Shown here piece after piece: positions 1 to 9,246 of a stretch of DNA of 64,000 nucleotides. Position 1 is the stretch's first letter; every line of letters begins with the position of its first letter. The notes beneath the pieces were generated by a model. It was not told the DNA's origin. It worked only from the letters and a program-made list of their open reading frames with translations, and ran no database searches. Source of the DNA: Anaerolineae bacterium (GTDB taxonomy: Bacteria > Chloroflexota > Anaerolineae > Aggregatilineales > Phototrophicaceae). Location: positions 248,001 through 312,000 of the forward strand of contig JALHQT010000001.1 of the NCBI GenBank assembly GCA_022841825.1, written 5' to 3'. The translations under genes and the position numbers were made by a program.

Positions 1-1
1 T

Positions 2-472
2 GAGGTGATGGCGCTTAACCCGGCGGGCATCTTCCTGAGCAATGGTCCCGGAGATCCGGCGGCGGTGACGTACATGATCGACAATGTGAAAGATCTGCTG
101 GGCAAAATGCCGATCTTTGGCATCTGCCTCGGTCATCAGATACTGGCGCTGGCGCTGGGGGGCAAGACGGAGAAGATGCGATTTGGGCACCGCGGTGGCA
201 ACCAGCCGGTCAAGAATCTTTTATCGGGCGTGGTCGAGATCAGCGCGCACAATCATGGCTTCGCGGTGACGGCGGACAGCGACCTTCACGGGGCGGAAGT
301 GACGCACGTCAACTTGAACGACAATACGATTGAAGGCTTACGGCATGAGGCGCTGGGTGCGTTCAGCGTGCAGTATCACCCGGAGGCGTCACCGGGTCCC
401 CACGACTCGCTCTATCTGTTTGACGAGTTCGTGCAGCGGGTGAAGGGGGTGGGTAATGCCCAAACGAACTGA
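2..472 (+). CDS. carA: Carbamoyl-phosphate synthase small subunit, C-terminal part (cut by window start)
   Basis: This is the glutamine amidotransferase half of CarA, which hydrolyses glutamine and passes ammonia to CarB for carbamoyl phosphate (pyrimidine and arginine synthesis). The open frame runs in from base 2, so the N-terminus lies outside the window; about 156 codons remain. Class I GATase landmarks are visible: the oxyanion strand SNGPGDP, the nucleophile elbow GICLGHQ with its Cys, and the His/Glu pair in [10 protein letters not shown]. The full triad is therefore present. The stop lies 17 bases inside carB, in another frame, as expected for a translationally coupled carAB pair. Confidence 0.97.
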   Translation, partial: EVMALNPAGIFLSNGPGDPAAVTYMIDNVKDLLGKMPIFGICLGHQILALALGGKTEKMRFGHRGGNQPVKNLLSGVVEISAHNHGFAVTADSDLHGAEVTHVNLNDNTIEGLRHEALGAFSVQYHPEASPGPHDSLYLFDEFVQRVKGVGNAQTN

Positions 473-3400
473 CATCAAGACCATTCTCGTCGTCGGCTCC
501 GGTCCCATTGTGATTGGACAGGGACCCGAATTCGATTACAGCGGCGTGCAGGCGTGCAAAGTACTCCGCGCCCAGGGCTACCGCGTCATCCTCGTCAACA
601 GCAACCCTGCGACGATCATGACTGACCCCGAGTTTGCCGATGTGACCTATGTCGAACCGCTGACTCCGGAAATCGTCGAGCAGATCATTGCTGCCGAAAA
701 GACGGACGCGCTGCTGCCGACCGTCGGCGGACAGACCGCGTTGAATCTGGCGAAGGCACTGACTGAGCGAGGCATTCTCGCAAAGCACGGCGTCGAGTTG
801 ATCGGCGCGGTGATGGAGAGTATCGATCTGGCGGAAGATCGCCAGCTCTTTAAGCAGGCGATGATCGAGATTGGCTTGGACTGTCCACCGAGCGAGATCG
901 TCAGCACGGTGGATGAAGCGGTTGCTGCCGCCGAGAAAATCCGCTATCCGCTGCTCATCCGCCCGTCGTTCACGCTCGGCGGCAGCGGCGGCGGCGTCGC
1001 CTACAACGAGACTCAGCTTCGCGAGGTCGCAGATCGCGGGTTGAAGCTTTCGCCTGTTGGGCAAGTGCTGATCGAGATGAGCGTGCTCGGCTGGAAAGAG
1101 TACGAACTCGAAGTCATGCGCGATACCAGCGGTAACTTTGTGGTCGTCTGCACCATCGAAAACCTCGACCCGATGGGCGTCCATACGGGCGACAGCATCA
1201 CCGTCGCGCCCGCGCAGACCCTGACGGACAAGGAGCTTCAGCGGCTGCGCAACATGGCGCGCATCGTGCTGGATCGCGTCGGTCTGGCGACGGGCGGGGC
1301 GAACGTTCAGTTCGCCGTCAATCCGCGCGATGGTCAGGTTTACGTGATCGAGATGAATCCGCGCGTCTCGCGGTCGTCGGCGCTGGCGAGTAAGGCGACG
1401 GGCTTCCCAATTGCCAAGATCGCCGCGCTGCTGGCGGTGGGCTATCGCCTGGACGAAATTCCGAACGACATCACGCGCGTCACGCCCGCCAGCTTTGAGC
1501 CGTCGCTCGACTATGTGGTCGTCAAGTTCCCACGTTGGGACTTCTCGAAGTTCCCAGGCGCGGATGCGAACCTGGGACCGCAGATGAAGGCGGTCGGCGA
1601 GGTGATGGCGATTGGGCGCACCTTCCCGGAGGCGCTGCAAAAAGCGATCCGCGCGCTGGACATCGGCATCCTCGGCTTTGGTTCCAAGCTTTTGGAGACG
1701 CCGGAGGGCGCGCTGCGCGTGCCGACAGCACAGCGGCTGTTCCAGGTGGCGGCGGCGCTCTATAACGGCATGGCGCCCGAAGAGGTCGAGCGTTCGACGG
1801 GTTTCGATGCCTGGTTCGTGCGTCAGATGGCAGACATCATTAAGATTCAGTCTACGATCATCAACAAGCGGCTGACACTGGATCGTCTCGACGAGCGCGA
1901 CTTCCTCAAGCTGAAACACTATGGCTACGGTGATGCACAGGTCGCGCGCCTGATCGGCACAGACGAGATGGCGGTGCGCGAGCGGCGCAAGGGCTTTGGG
2001 GTCGTGCCATCGTACTACCGCGTCGATACCTGTGCGGCGGAATTCGAGGCACACACGCCCTATCTCTATTCCACCTACGAGCCGGGTGACGAGGCAGAGC
2101 CGACCGAGCGCAAGAAAGTGATGATCCTGGGTGGTGGTCCCAACCGTATTGGGCAGGGCATCGAATTCGATTACTGCTGCGTCCATGCCTGCTTCGCGCT
2201 CAAGGAGATGGGTTATGAGACGATCATGGTCAACTGCAACCCGGAGACGGTCAGTACGGATTACGATACCGCTGACCGCTTGTACTTTGAGCCTCTGACG
2301 GTCGAAGATGTCCTGAACATTGTGGATGAAGAGAAGCCCGATGGCTTATTGGTGCAGTTTGGCGGGCAGACGCCGCTCAATCTTGCGCGGGCGCTGGCGG
2401 ACGCGGGCGCGCCGATCTGGGGGACTTCGGTTGACACAATCGATTTGGCAGAAGATCGCAAGCGCTTCAACGCGCTGATGAACCAGCTTGGCATCCCGCA
2501 ACCGAAGGGCACGACGGCGATGAGCCGTGTCGAGGCGCTGAAGGTTGCGCAGGACATTGGCTATCCGGTGATCGTGCGCCCCAGCTATGTGCTGGGCGGT
2601 CGCAATATGGCAATCGTGTTTGACGAGGCAATGCTGATCGAGTGGTTGGATACGAAGATGACCTCGTGGCAGCATCCGGTGTTGATCGATTACTTCCTGG
2701 ATGACGCCTTTGAACTGGATGTCGATGCACTGTGCGACGGCGAGCGCGTGACCATCGGCGGCATCATGGAGCATATCGAGGAAGCCGGTGTCCACAGCGG
2801 CGACTCCGCCTGCTCAATTCCGACGATCAAGATCAGCCATTATCATCTGGAGATCGTGCGCGATTACACGGAACGGATTGGGCTGGCGCTGGGCGTCAAG
2901 GGGTTGTTCAACATCCAGTTTGCCATCAAAGACGAAATCATCTATGTGCTGGAGGTCAACCCGCGCAGCAGTCGCACCGTGCCCTACGTGAGCAAGGCGA
3001 CGGATGTGCCGCTGGCACGCTACGCGGCGATGATCGCGGCGGGTAAGACGCTGGAGGAACTCGGCTTTACCGAAGAACCGCCTGTTGATGGCTTCTTCGT
3101 CAAGGAAGCGGTGCTGCCCTTCCAGAAATTCCCCGGCGCGGACGCACGATTGGGTCCTGAGATGCGTTCGACGGGTGAAGTGATGGGGCACGCTGCGTCA
3201 TTTGGGCACGCCTTTGCCAAGGCGCAGATTGCGGCAGGGACAAAATTCCCGCTGGAGGGTACGGCGTTCATCAGCGTCAACCCCAACGACCAGAGCGCCA
3301 TCGTCATGATTGCGCGCGATCTGCACGGCTTCGGTTTCCGGCTGCTGGCGACGCGCGGGACTGCGGCGGCGTTGACGGCGGCGGGTATCCCGGTTGACGT

Positions 3401-3659
3401 GATGAACAAGGTCAGCGAAGGCTCGCCGCATGTAGTCGATGCCATCCGCGCGGGCGAGATTGACCTGATCGTCAACACGCCACGCGGCGGGGTGGCGCAC
3501 GAGGATGGGATGCTGATTCGCGGCACGGCGGCGCTTTATGGCGTTCCACTCATCACGACGTTGAGCGCGGCGCTGGCGGTCGTCCAGGGCATCCGGGCGC
3601 TCAAGCGCAAGCCGTTCAGCGTGCGGAGCTTGCAGGAGCATCACGAAAGGCAAGCATAA
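456..3659 (+). CDS. carB: Carbamoyl-phosphate synthase large subunit
   Basis: CarB makes carbamoyl phosphate from bicarbonate, ammonia and two ATP. At 1067 aa it has the family's normal length. It contains two homologous ATP-grasp halves: the first begins [14 protein letters not shown], the second (about residue 555) [21 protein letters not shown]-terminal MGS-like allosteric domain ends the protein (about residues 935-1067, with VNTPRGG). ATP-grasp motifs such as [18 protein letters not shown] and [18 protein letters not shown] are intact. The ATG overlaps the end of carA, and the TAA shares its last base with the ATG of the next gene, so all three are probably one transcript. Confidence 0.98.
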   Translation: MPKRTDIKTILVVGSGPIVIGQGPEFDYSGVQACKVLRAQGYRVILVNSNPATIMTDPEFADVTYVEPLTPEIVEQIIAAEKTDALLPTVGGQTALNLAKALTERGILAKHGVELIGAVMESIDLAEDRQLFKQAMIEIGLDCPPSEIVSTVDEAVAAAEKIRYPLLIRPSFTLGGSGGGVAYNETQLREVADRGLKLSPVGQVLIEMSVLGWKEYELEVMRDTSGNFVVVCTIENLDPMGVHTGDSITVAPAQTLTDKELQRLRNMARIVLDRVGLATGGANVQFAVNPRDGQVYVIEMNPRVSRSSALASKATGFPIAKIAALLAVGYRLDEIPNDITRVTPASFEPSLDYVVVKFPRWDFSKFPGADANLGPQMKAVGEVMAIGRTFPEALQKAIRALDIGILGFGSKLLETPEGALRVPTAQRLFQVAAALYNGMAPEEVERSTGFDAWFVRQMADIIKIQSTIINKRLTLDRLDERDFLKLKHYGYGDAQVARLIGTDEMAVRERRKGFGVVPSYYRVDTCAAEFEAHTPYLYSTYEPGDEAEPTERKKVMILGGGPNRIGQGIEFDYCCVHACFALKEMGYETIMVNCNPETVSTDYDTADRLYFEPLTVEDVLNIVDEEKPDGLLVQFGGQTPLNLARALADAGAPIWGTSVDTIDLAEDRKRFNALMNQLGIPQPKGTTAMSRVEALKVAQDIGYPVIVRPSYVLGGRNMAIVFDEAMLIEWLDTKMTSWQHPVLIDYFLDDAFELDVDALCDGERVTIGGIMEHIEEAGVHSGDSACSIPTIKISHYHLEIVRDYTERIGLALGVKGLFNIQFAIKDEIIYVLEVNPRSSRTVPYVSKATDVPLARYAAMIAAGKTLEELGFTEEPPVDGFFVKEAVLPFQKFPGADARLGPEMRSTGEVMGHAASFGHAFAKAQIAAGTKFPLEGTAFISVNPNDQSAIVMIARDLHGFGFRLLATRGTAAALTAAGIPVDVMNKVSEGSPHVVDAIRAGEIDLIVNTPRGGVAHEDGMLIRGTAALYGVPLITTLSAALAVVQGIRALKRKPFSVRSLQEHHERQA

Positions 3660-4849
3660 TGCCAGGGCGCGGCGAACTTACAGGTACCATCGTTGGGCAG
3701 TATGAGATTCAGGATCTGGTCGAAGATAACACGATCATCCAGACCTATCGTGCTGTCCAACGCAGCCTGGAACGGGAGGTGGCATTCCAGGTACTTAGCC
3801 CTTCCCATAGGACGGACCCGACCTGGGTGATGGCACTCAAATCGGGAGCACAGATAGCCGCGAGCTATCAGCATCCACACATCATCCCGATTATGGACAT
3901 GGGCAGGAATGCTGACGTTGACTATGTCGTCACGCGACTTCTGTTGGGGCGCACCTTGCGCACACACATCGAGAAGACGGGCGCAAAACCTGTTCAGGAA
4001 GCCGTGACGCTGGTGCGTCAAATCGCTGATGCGCTTGATTTCATTCATTCACACGGCGGCTATCATGGCGATCCCGCACCCGTCAACATCATCTTTGATG
4101 AATGGGGCAGCGCCTATATCGCCGACTTCTACCTGCAAGGATACCTGCGGGCGACAACACCCAATCAGGTTGCGGGTGTCAGACGATTTGTTGCATCGGA
4201 ACGGATGGCAGGGGAGCCACCGACAGCCATGAGCGACCAATTCGCATTGGCTGGCGTCGCCTATTTCGCCATCACGGGCAAATATCCCTGGGAGCGAGAC
4301 GCACCCGTGCGGGTATTCGACAATCTTGTGCCGCCTCAGGAACATCGGCTCGACATACCGTTGTCCGTCAACGCTGTGTTGATGCGCGCCTTCGCGTTCA
4401 ATCCCGCTGATCGTTATCCGACGACAGGGGAGTTTTCCCGTCAATTCGAACAGTCCTTAAGCAGTTCGCCGACGCATGTGTTCATTTCCTACAGCCGTCA
4501 GGACGTCGAGTACGTCACTGCGCTGCGCGCGTATCTTCAGGTCAACGGGTTGGAAATCTGGAGTGATCATCAGATTGAACACGGAGAACAGTGGTTCAAT
4601 CAGATCAACAACGCCATCAAGACGTGTGCAGCATTTCTCGTTGTCATGTCCCCCGAAGCAGAACAAAGCGAATGGGTCCAAAAGGAAGTGCTGCTGGCAA
4701 AGCGCTACAAGAAGCCAATCTTCCCCCTGCTTCTTCGCGGCGAGGAGTTCCCACTGTTGATCGATGTGCAGTTTGCGTCGGCTGTGGGAGGGATGCTGCC
4801 CGATCCGGACTTTTGCCGCCGCATCAAACGCGCCGTCTACGGTCGGTGA
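3659..4849 (+). CDS. Protein-kinase-like (probable pseudokinase) / TIR-domain fusion protein
   Basis: 396 aa. Residues about 12-265 follow a Hanks-type Ser/Thr kinase fold: the alphaC region, HGD at 136-138 with N143 in the catalytic-loop position, ADF at 155-157 for DFG, and the C-lobe segment SDQFALAGVAYFAITGKYPW. The ATP-lysine position reads VAFQ (Q44) and the Gly-rich loop lacks its glycines, so nucleotide binding is doubtful. Residues about 272-390 are a TIR domain (HVFISYSRQD; W339-x3-E343, where TIR NADases carry their catalytic Glu). There is no membrane segment. The ATG overlaps the carB TAA by one base (TAATG), implying translational coupling to carAB. The substrate and role are unknown; NAD-linked signalling or defence is an inference. 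Confidence 0.85.
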   Translation: MPGRGELTGTIVGQYEIQDLVEDNTIIQTYRAVQRSLEREVAFQVLSPSHRTDPTWVMALKSGAQIAASYQHPHIIPIMDMGRNADVDYVVTRLLLGRTLRTHIEKTGAKPVQEAVTLVRQIADALDFIHSHGGYHGDPAPVNIIFDEWGSAYIADFYLQGYLRATTPNQVAGVRRFVASERMAGEPPTAMSDQFALAGVAYFAITGKYPWERDAPVRVFDNLVPPQEHRLDIPLSVNAVLMRAFAFNPADRYPTTGEFSRQFEQSLSSSPTHVFISYSRQDVEYVTALRAYLQVNGLEIWSDHQIEHGEQWFNQINNAIKTCAAFLVVMSPEAEQSEWVQKEVLLAKRYKKPIFPLLLRGEEFPLLIDVQFASAVGGMLPDPDFCRRIKRAVYGR

Positions 4850-4876
4850 CGCGAGGGCTAGCCTTCGTGCTGCCCG

Positions 4877-6625
4877 TCACCCGTTCGCCTGCAAATCTGC
4901 CGGATGGTAATCATCCAGGATCGAGCCGCCGACGAATTCGCGCAGCAGCGACGTGTCCGGGATGAGATCGACCTGCTCGTCGCTCATCGGTGCGACCCAG
5001 CGCAGGAACGAGAGCATGCGATTCGCCTCGATATGCGCGGGCGTTCCAGGTTCAACTTGCAGGAGCAGCGGCTCTGCCAGTGGGCGCAGCGCTGCCAGCT
5101 CGTAGGCGAGCGCCGAATTGAACATGGCGTCCGCGTTTTCCTGGTAGGGGAAGATATTGCGCTTCTCACCCGCGCGCACACTCTCCCATCCATCGAGTGT
5201 GGTTGTGGCGCTGCGCCCGCGATGGGCGGCGTCTCGCACCATGCGGCGCAGCAGGCGCACGTCGGTCGTCGGTACGCGGTTGTGGCGGTCGATATTGAGC
5301 GCCGTGAGCGGCGAGATGTAAATGCGGAACAGTTGGCTCGGCGGCAGCGCATAGACGAGGCGCGGGTTCAGCCCATGAATACCCTCGATGATGACGATCT
5401 GATTGTTCATGAGCCGCGACTGTCTGCCAGGAAGACTTTTGCCCTTTACGAAATCGAATTTGGGTAATCGAACCTCTTCGCCTGCGATCAACGCTTTGAT
5501 CTGCGTGTTGAACAATGCCAGATCAACCGCTTCCAGCGCCTCAAAGTCATAGCTGCCATCGGGATGGCGCGGCGTGCGCTCGCGGTCTACGAAATAATTG
5601 TCGAGTTCCAGCGTGAAGGGGCGTAAGCCGTGCGCCAGCAGCTGGATGGCGAGGCGCTTGGCGAACGTCGTCTTGCCGCTCGAACTCGGACCCGCGATCA
5701 TGATGAGGCGCACGCCATCGCGCATGTGGCGTTCGGTGATTTCGGTCGCAATCGCGGCGATACGCTGTTCATGAAGCGCTTCCGCGACGAGGATCAATTC
5801 CTGCGTGTGCTCCGCGCGCACGATGCGGTTGAGCTGACCGATGTCCTCAACCCCCATCCTGCGCAACCATTCTTCCGCTTCCTGGAAAATCTGCTCCAGC
5901 TTGCCGCCGCTGATGAATTCACCCAGTGTGTCCAGTTGGTCACCCGTCGGATATTGCAGATAAAAGGCGTCCGGCGTGTGATGCAGCTTGAAGGTCCACA
6001 AGTAGCCTGCGGAGGGTACCATGTAACCGAAGTAATAATCGGAGTTTCCGCCGAGTGTGTAGAGTGTCAGGTTGTCGCGCAGGCGCGCCTCGAGCAGGCG
6101 CAGCTTGTCGGTGTCGCCGCGTTCGGCAAAGTAAGCGCGCGCTTCTTCCAGCGACACGATCTGCTTGGTGATAGGTCGGTTTTCCGCGACGATCTGGTGC
6201 ATTCGGGTCTCCAGCTTCGCCAGTTCCTCGCGCGTCAGTGGCTGCCGATTGGTGAGCGAGCAGTAGAAACCGCCGCCAGAGACAACATATCCCACATCGA
6301 TTTGTGTACCCGGGAATGTTTCCTCAAGCGCTGTCGTCAGCAGCAGCACGAGCGAGCGGCGATAGATACGCCTGCCATCGCTTTCGCTAAAGAGGACGGG
6401 TTGAAGCGTGCTGTCCTGGTTGATGGGATAGCTGAGTTCTCGTAGTTTTCCATTGAGGATGCCGCCCATCATCAGGCTTGGGAATGGCTGGATTGCTTCT
6501 TTCGCGCGCAGGAATTCCTCGATTGTCGTACCGATTCCGCCCTCCAGGATCACGTCATCCTGAAACGCTACGCGGACGGTGTCACGAGGTTCGGCTCGTG
6601 TGATGGGTATGGCGGAGTGGGTCAT
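4877..6625 (-). CDS. Uridine kinase-like nucleoside kinase with TGS and ThrRS-like N-terminal domains
   Basis: 582 aa. The C-terminal part (about 300-500) is a P-loop uridine kinase/phosphoribulokinase-like domain: Walker A AGPSSSGKTT at 311-320, then LELDNYFVDRERTPRHPDG and IVIIEGIHGLNP. The N-terminal 60 residues look like a TGS domain, and about 80-250 resembles the second additional domain of ThrRS (GGGFYCSL, ITKQIVSLEEARAYF). This architecture is known for a family of bacterial nucleoside kinases. The likely reaction is phosphorylation of a nucleoside to its 5'-monophosphate; the exact substrate cannot be read from sequence. The ATG at 6625 has GGAG seven bases upstream. It faces the carAB operon and is divergent from hpt. 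Confidence 0.85.
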   Translation of the reverse strand: MTHSAIPITRAEPRDTVRVAFQDDVILEGGIGTTIEEFLRAKEAIQPFPSLMMGGILNGKLRELSYPINQDSTLQPVLFSESDGRRIYRRSLVLLLTTALEETFPGTQIDVGYVVSGGGFYCSLTNRQPLTREELAKLETRMHQIVAENRPITKQIVSLEEARAYFAERGDTDKLRLLEARLRDNLTLYTLGGNSDYYFGYMVPSAGYLWTFKLHHTPDAFYLQYPTGDQLDTLGEFISGGKLEQIFQEAEEWLRRMGVEDIGQLNRIVRAEHTQELILVAEALHEQRIAAIATEITERHMRDGVRLIMIAGPSSSGKTTFAKRLAIQLLAHGLRPFTLELDNYFVDRERTPRHPDGSYDFEALEAVDLALFNTQIKALIAGEEVRLPKFDFVKGKSLPGRQSRLMNNQIVIIEGIHGLNPRLVYALPPSQLFRIYISPLTALNIDRHNRVPTTDVRLLRRMVRDAAHRGRSATTTLDGWESVRAGEKRNIFPYQENADAMFNSALAYELAALRPLAEPLLLQVEPGTPAHIEANRMLSFLRWVAPMSDEQVDLIPDTSLLREFVGGSILDDYHPADLQANG

Positions 6626-6695
6626 GAGGTTCTCCAGAAGCGCGGCAACTTCTAAACATTTTACAGGAGTTGCGACGAGTTATCTGTTGCCACGT

Positions 6696-6701
6696 TATAA
6701 T
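6696..6701 (+). promoter_or_regulatory. Probable -10 box of the hpt-cca promoter
   Basis: A perfect TATAAT lies 31 bases before the hpt ATG, in the short divergent gap after the nucleoside kinase. No good -35 at 16-18 bases is visible; TTGCGA at 6670-6675 is 20 bases away, so activation or a weak -35 is possible. Confidence 0.45.
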
Positions 6702-6732
6702 TCGCTCCAATCCGCGTACAGCGAGGTGTGAC

Positions 6733-7293
6733 ATGACAGCCGCCTACGAACCCTATCTCCAGGAAATTCTGCTCGACGAACAGCAGCTCCAGCGACGTGT
6801 TGCCGAGCTGGGACGCCAGATCACCGCCGATTATCAGCAGGTCGATAAACTGCTTCTCATTTGCATCCTCAAGGGCGGCGTGATGTTTCTGACCGACTTG
6901 ATGCGCCATATCGATGTGCCTCACGAAATAGACTTTCTTGCCGTCAGCGCGTATGGGCACGGCGTGCGCGATTCGACCGGAAATGTGCGAATTGTGATGG
7001 ACCTGACGGAACAGGTGGAGGGCAAACATCTGTTGATTGTCGAGGACATCATCGATACAGGGCACACGCTGAAGTTCGTCATGAACATGCTGCGGGCACG
7101 TAACCCTGCCAGTGTGAAGCTCTGCACCATGCTGGATAAGCCTTCGCGCCGCGAAATCGAGATCGGCGTCGATTACGCGGGGTTCGAGATCGAGAATAAG
7201 TTCGTCTTCGGATATGGGCTTGATCTGGATGGGCGATTTCGTAATTTGCCTTTTATCGGCGTCGTCAAGCCGGGTGTGGTGCTGAATGAGTAA
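6733..7293 (+). CDS. hpt: Hypoxanthine phosphoribosyltransferase
   Basis: 186 aa type I phosphoribosyltransferase that converts hypoxanthine or guanine plus PRPP to IMP or GMP (purine salvage). The PRPP-binding loop LLIVEDIIDTGHTL is complete. The flexible-loop segment SAYGHG and the base-binding end (DYAGFEIENKFVFGYGLDLDGRFRNLPFIGV) match bacterial HPRTs. The start is ATG 6733, behind GCGAGGTG; the frame opens further upstream, but that would make an untypical N-terminus. It overlaps the next gene by 8 bases, so the two are co-translated. Confidence 0.95.
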   Translation: MTAAYEPYLQEILLDEQQLQRRVAELGRQITADYQQVDKLLLICILKGGVMFLTDLMRHIDVPHEIDFLAVSAYGHGVRDSTGNVRIVMDLTEQVEGKHLLIVEDIIDTGHTLKFVMNMLRARNPASVKLCTMLDKPSRREIEIGVDYAGFEIENKFVFGYGLDLDGRFRNLPFIGVVKPGVVLNE

Positions 7294-8707
7294 TGCGACG
7301 TCCCACATACCGCAGCGCACGCTGGTCTGGTCGGACGACCTGCTTGACCTGTTTGATCGCCTGCGGACGTTGAAGACGGAGATGTATGTTGTCGGCGGTG
7401 CGGTGCGGGATGCGCTTTTGGGTCAGCAGGTCAAAGACCTGGATATCGCTACGTCCGGCAGCGGCACGCGCTTGGCGCGGCAGATCGCCGACATGCTGGG
7501 TGGGGCGTACTACCCGCTGGATGTCGAGCGCGATACGGGGCGCGTGATCCTCGAACAGGTGGATGGCAGGCTGATCGTCGATGTTGCTGGGTTTCGCGGT
7601 CCAGACCTGCTGGCTGACCTGCGTGACCGCGATTTCACGATCAACGCCATGGCAGTTGATCTCGCGGGTGAACCGGGGTGGATTATCGATCCCATGGATG
7701 GAGAGCGAGACGCTCGTGACCGTGTGTTGTCTCGCTGTCACCCGAATGCCGTACGCAATGACCCGGTACGTGTCCTGCGCGGCATACGCCAGAGTGTGCA
7801 GTTGGCGTTCCGGATACATCCATCCACTCTCGCGGACTTGCGCGCTCATGCGTCGCTGGTCAGCAGCGTGTCGCCGGAGCGTGTACGCGATGAGTGGTTT
7901 CGACTGTTGGCGCTGCCGAGAGCCACTGCTGCGCTGAAGGTTGCCGACGCGATTGGCGTGCTGCCTGTTGTGCTGCCTGAAGCAGCGCTGCTGCGCGAAG
8001 GCGGTCAGTGGCAAGAAGCGCTGGATACTATCGACCGCCTTGTCGAAATCATCATCACGCTGGGTCCTAAGCGTACCGACCAGACTGCCGCCAAGTTCAG
8101 CCTGGGGATGCTGGTGATGGGGCTGGATAAGTATCGTCAGCCATTACAAAGGCATACATTGGTGACGTGGGCGGATGACCGCAGTCATCAGGCGCTGCTG
8201 ATACTCGCGCTGCTGCTTGGGTCTGCCGATTCTGAGGTTGCGGAAACGCGGGCGCGGCAGCTACCGTTGAGTAATCGGGAAATTGAGCGCTTGTCTGCGC
8301 TGCTGCGTCATCCCAATTCCTATACACTGCTGGACAATGATCGTTCGGCGCTCACGCTGCATCGCTATTGGCGTGCGTTCGGGGATGCGGGGGTTGACCT
8401 TGCACTGCTCTCGCTCGCGCGCTACCTGGCGCAGAGCGGGGTCAGCATCAGGCAGGATGATTGGATTCGTGAGATCGAAAAAGCGCGGGCGTTGTTTGAA
8501 GCGTATTTCGACCACTATTCCCAAATTGTTGCGCCGCCAGTATTGGTTGATGGCAACGTATTGATGAATGAGTTGGCGCTCAAGCCTGGGCGGCAGATCG
8601 GACGGCTTCTCGATGATATTCGTGAAGCACAGGTGGAGGGGCGGATTAGCAGTGCGGATGAGGCGCTTTCATTCGCCCGCAGTCGTCTCGGCGATGACGT
8701 AGAATAG
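7286..8707 (+). CDS. cca: CCA tRNA nucleotidyltransferase / poly(A) polymerase family protein
   Basis: 473 aa class II nucleotidyltransferase-fold protein that adds or repairs the 3' CCA of tRNA, or polyadenylates RNA. N-terminal catalytic motifs are intact: VGGAVRD, KDLDIAT (catalytic Asp pair), the RDFTINAMA motif and DPxxG-like DPMDGERD. The RNA-binding linker (NDPVRVLRGIR) follows. Where bacterial members often carry an HD domain (about residues 270-330) only a degenerate version is seen (HTLVTWADDRSHQALLILALLL), without the HD pair. The final segment, with NVLMNELALKPGRQIGRLL, is typical of CCA enzymes. CCA-adding versus poly(A) activity cannot be separated here. It converges with and overlaps rsmD by 39 bases. 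Confidence 0.88.
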   Translation: MSNATSHIPQRTLVWSDDLLDLFDRLRTLKTEMYVVGGAVRDALLGQQVKDLDIATSGSGTRLARQIADMLGGAYYPLDVERDTGRVILEQVDGRLIVDVAGFRGPDLLADLRDRDFTINAMAVDLAGEPGWIIDPMDGERDARDRVLSRCHPNAVRNDPVRVLRGIRQSVQLAFRIHPSTLADLRAHASLVSSVSPERVRDEWFRLLALPRATAALKVADAIGVLPVVLPEAALLREGGQWQEALDTIDRLVEIIITLGPKRTDQTAAKFSLGMLVMGLDKYRQPLQRHTLVTWADDRSHQALLILALLLGSADSEVAETRARQLPLSNREIERLSALLRHPNSYTLLDNDRSALTLHRYWRAFGDAGVDLALLSLARYLAQSGVSIRQDDWIREIEKARALFEAYFDHYSQIVAPPVLVDGNVLMNELALKPGRQIGRLLDDIREAQVEGRISSADEALSFARSRLGDDVE

Positions 8708-9241
8708 CAGGAGCGTGCTGCCATACTGACGCTCGTCGTCTAATTTGAGGCGATCCAGCTTGACTTCCTGCCGCTCCGTTGGGTCGATTTGGACGATAAT
8801 GCTGCTCTCCGGATGCCACCAGCCTGGTGCCTTATCCAGCAGTTCGAGTGTGCGTATCCAAAGCAATTGATACTGCGGTGGCGCAACATAGATCAGATCA
8901 TAGGGCTGCGTTGGCGGATGGGTAAGCAGCACCAGCGCATCTTCGCGGCGCACGGTCGCTCTGTCTTCCAGTTTTGCGAGTTTGAGGTTTGCCTTGACGG
9001 TCTCGATGGCGCGCGCTTCGATGTCGATGAAGGTGGCATGTGCCGCACCCCGACTGAGTGCCTCGATGCCTACGCTGCCGGTACCGGCATAAAGGTCGCA
9101 AAATGCCGCACCAAAGATGTCACGACCGATGATGCTGAACAGCGACTCCTTGACGCGATCCATGATGGGACGGGTCGTGTCCCCGGGTACGAGTTTGAGC
9201 TGGCGCCCTTTGGCGCTGCCTGCGATCACTCGGATGCTCAT
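8669..9241 (-). CDS. rsmD: 16S rRNA (guanine-966 N2)-methyltransferase RsmD-like
   Basis: 190 aa SAM-dependent methyltransferase. The N-terminus MSIRVIAGSAKGRQLKLVPG and the TRPIMDRVKESLFSII segment are hallmarks of RsmD. The SAM-binding motif is DLYAGTGSVGIEALSRGA. Motif IV, normally DPPY in amino-methyltransferases, reads APPQY (in IYVAPPQYQ), so the catalytic-loop Asp is replaced by Ala. Such variants may be a lineage feature rather than inactivation. The gene ends inside the 3' end of cca on the other strand. The next gene on this strand (URO-D-like) ends 5 bases upstream of its start, so they may be co-transcribed. Confidence 0.9.
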   Translation of the reverse strand: MSIRVIAGSAKGRQLKLVPGDTTRPIMDRVKESLFSIIGRDIFGAAFCDLYAGTGSVGIEALSRGAAHATFIDIEARAIETVKANLKLAKLEDRATVRREDALVLLTHPPTQPYDLIYVAPPQYQLLWIRTLELLDKAPGWWHPESSIIVQIDPTERQEVKLDRLKLDDERQYGSTLLLFYVIAETTAGE

Positions 9242-9246
9242 GTTTA

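Noticed and set aside
363-2186. A 607-codon open frame on the minus strand opposite carB
   Set aside because: It lies wholly opposite carB, has Arg/His-rich composition, no start signal and no recognisable domain. It is a by-product of codon bias in a GC-rich gene.
3659-4849. Kinase-TIR gene being an assembly frameshift fusion
   Set aside because: The frame is continuous through both domains, codon use is uniform and there is a plausible linker, so a true fusion is more likely.
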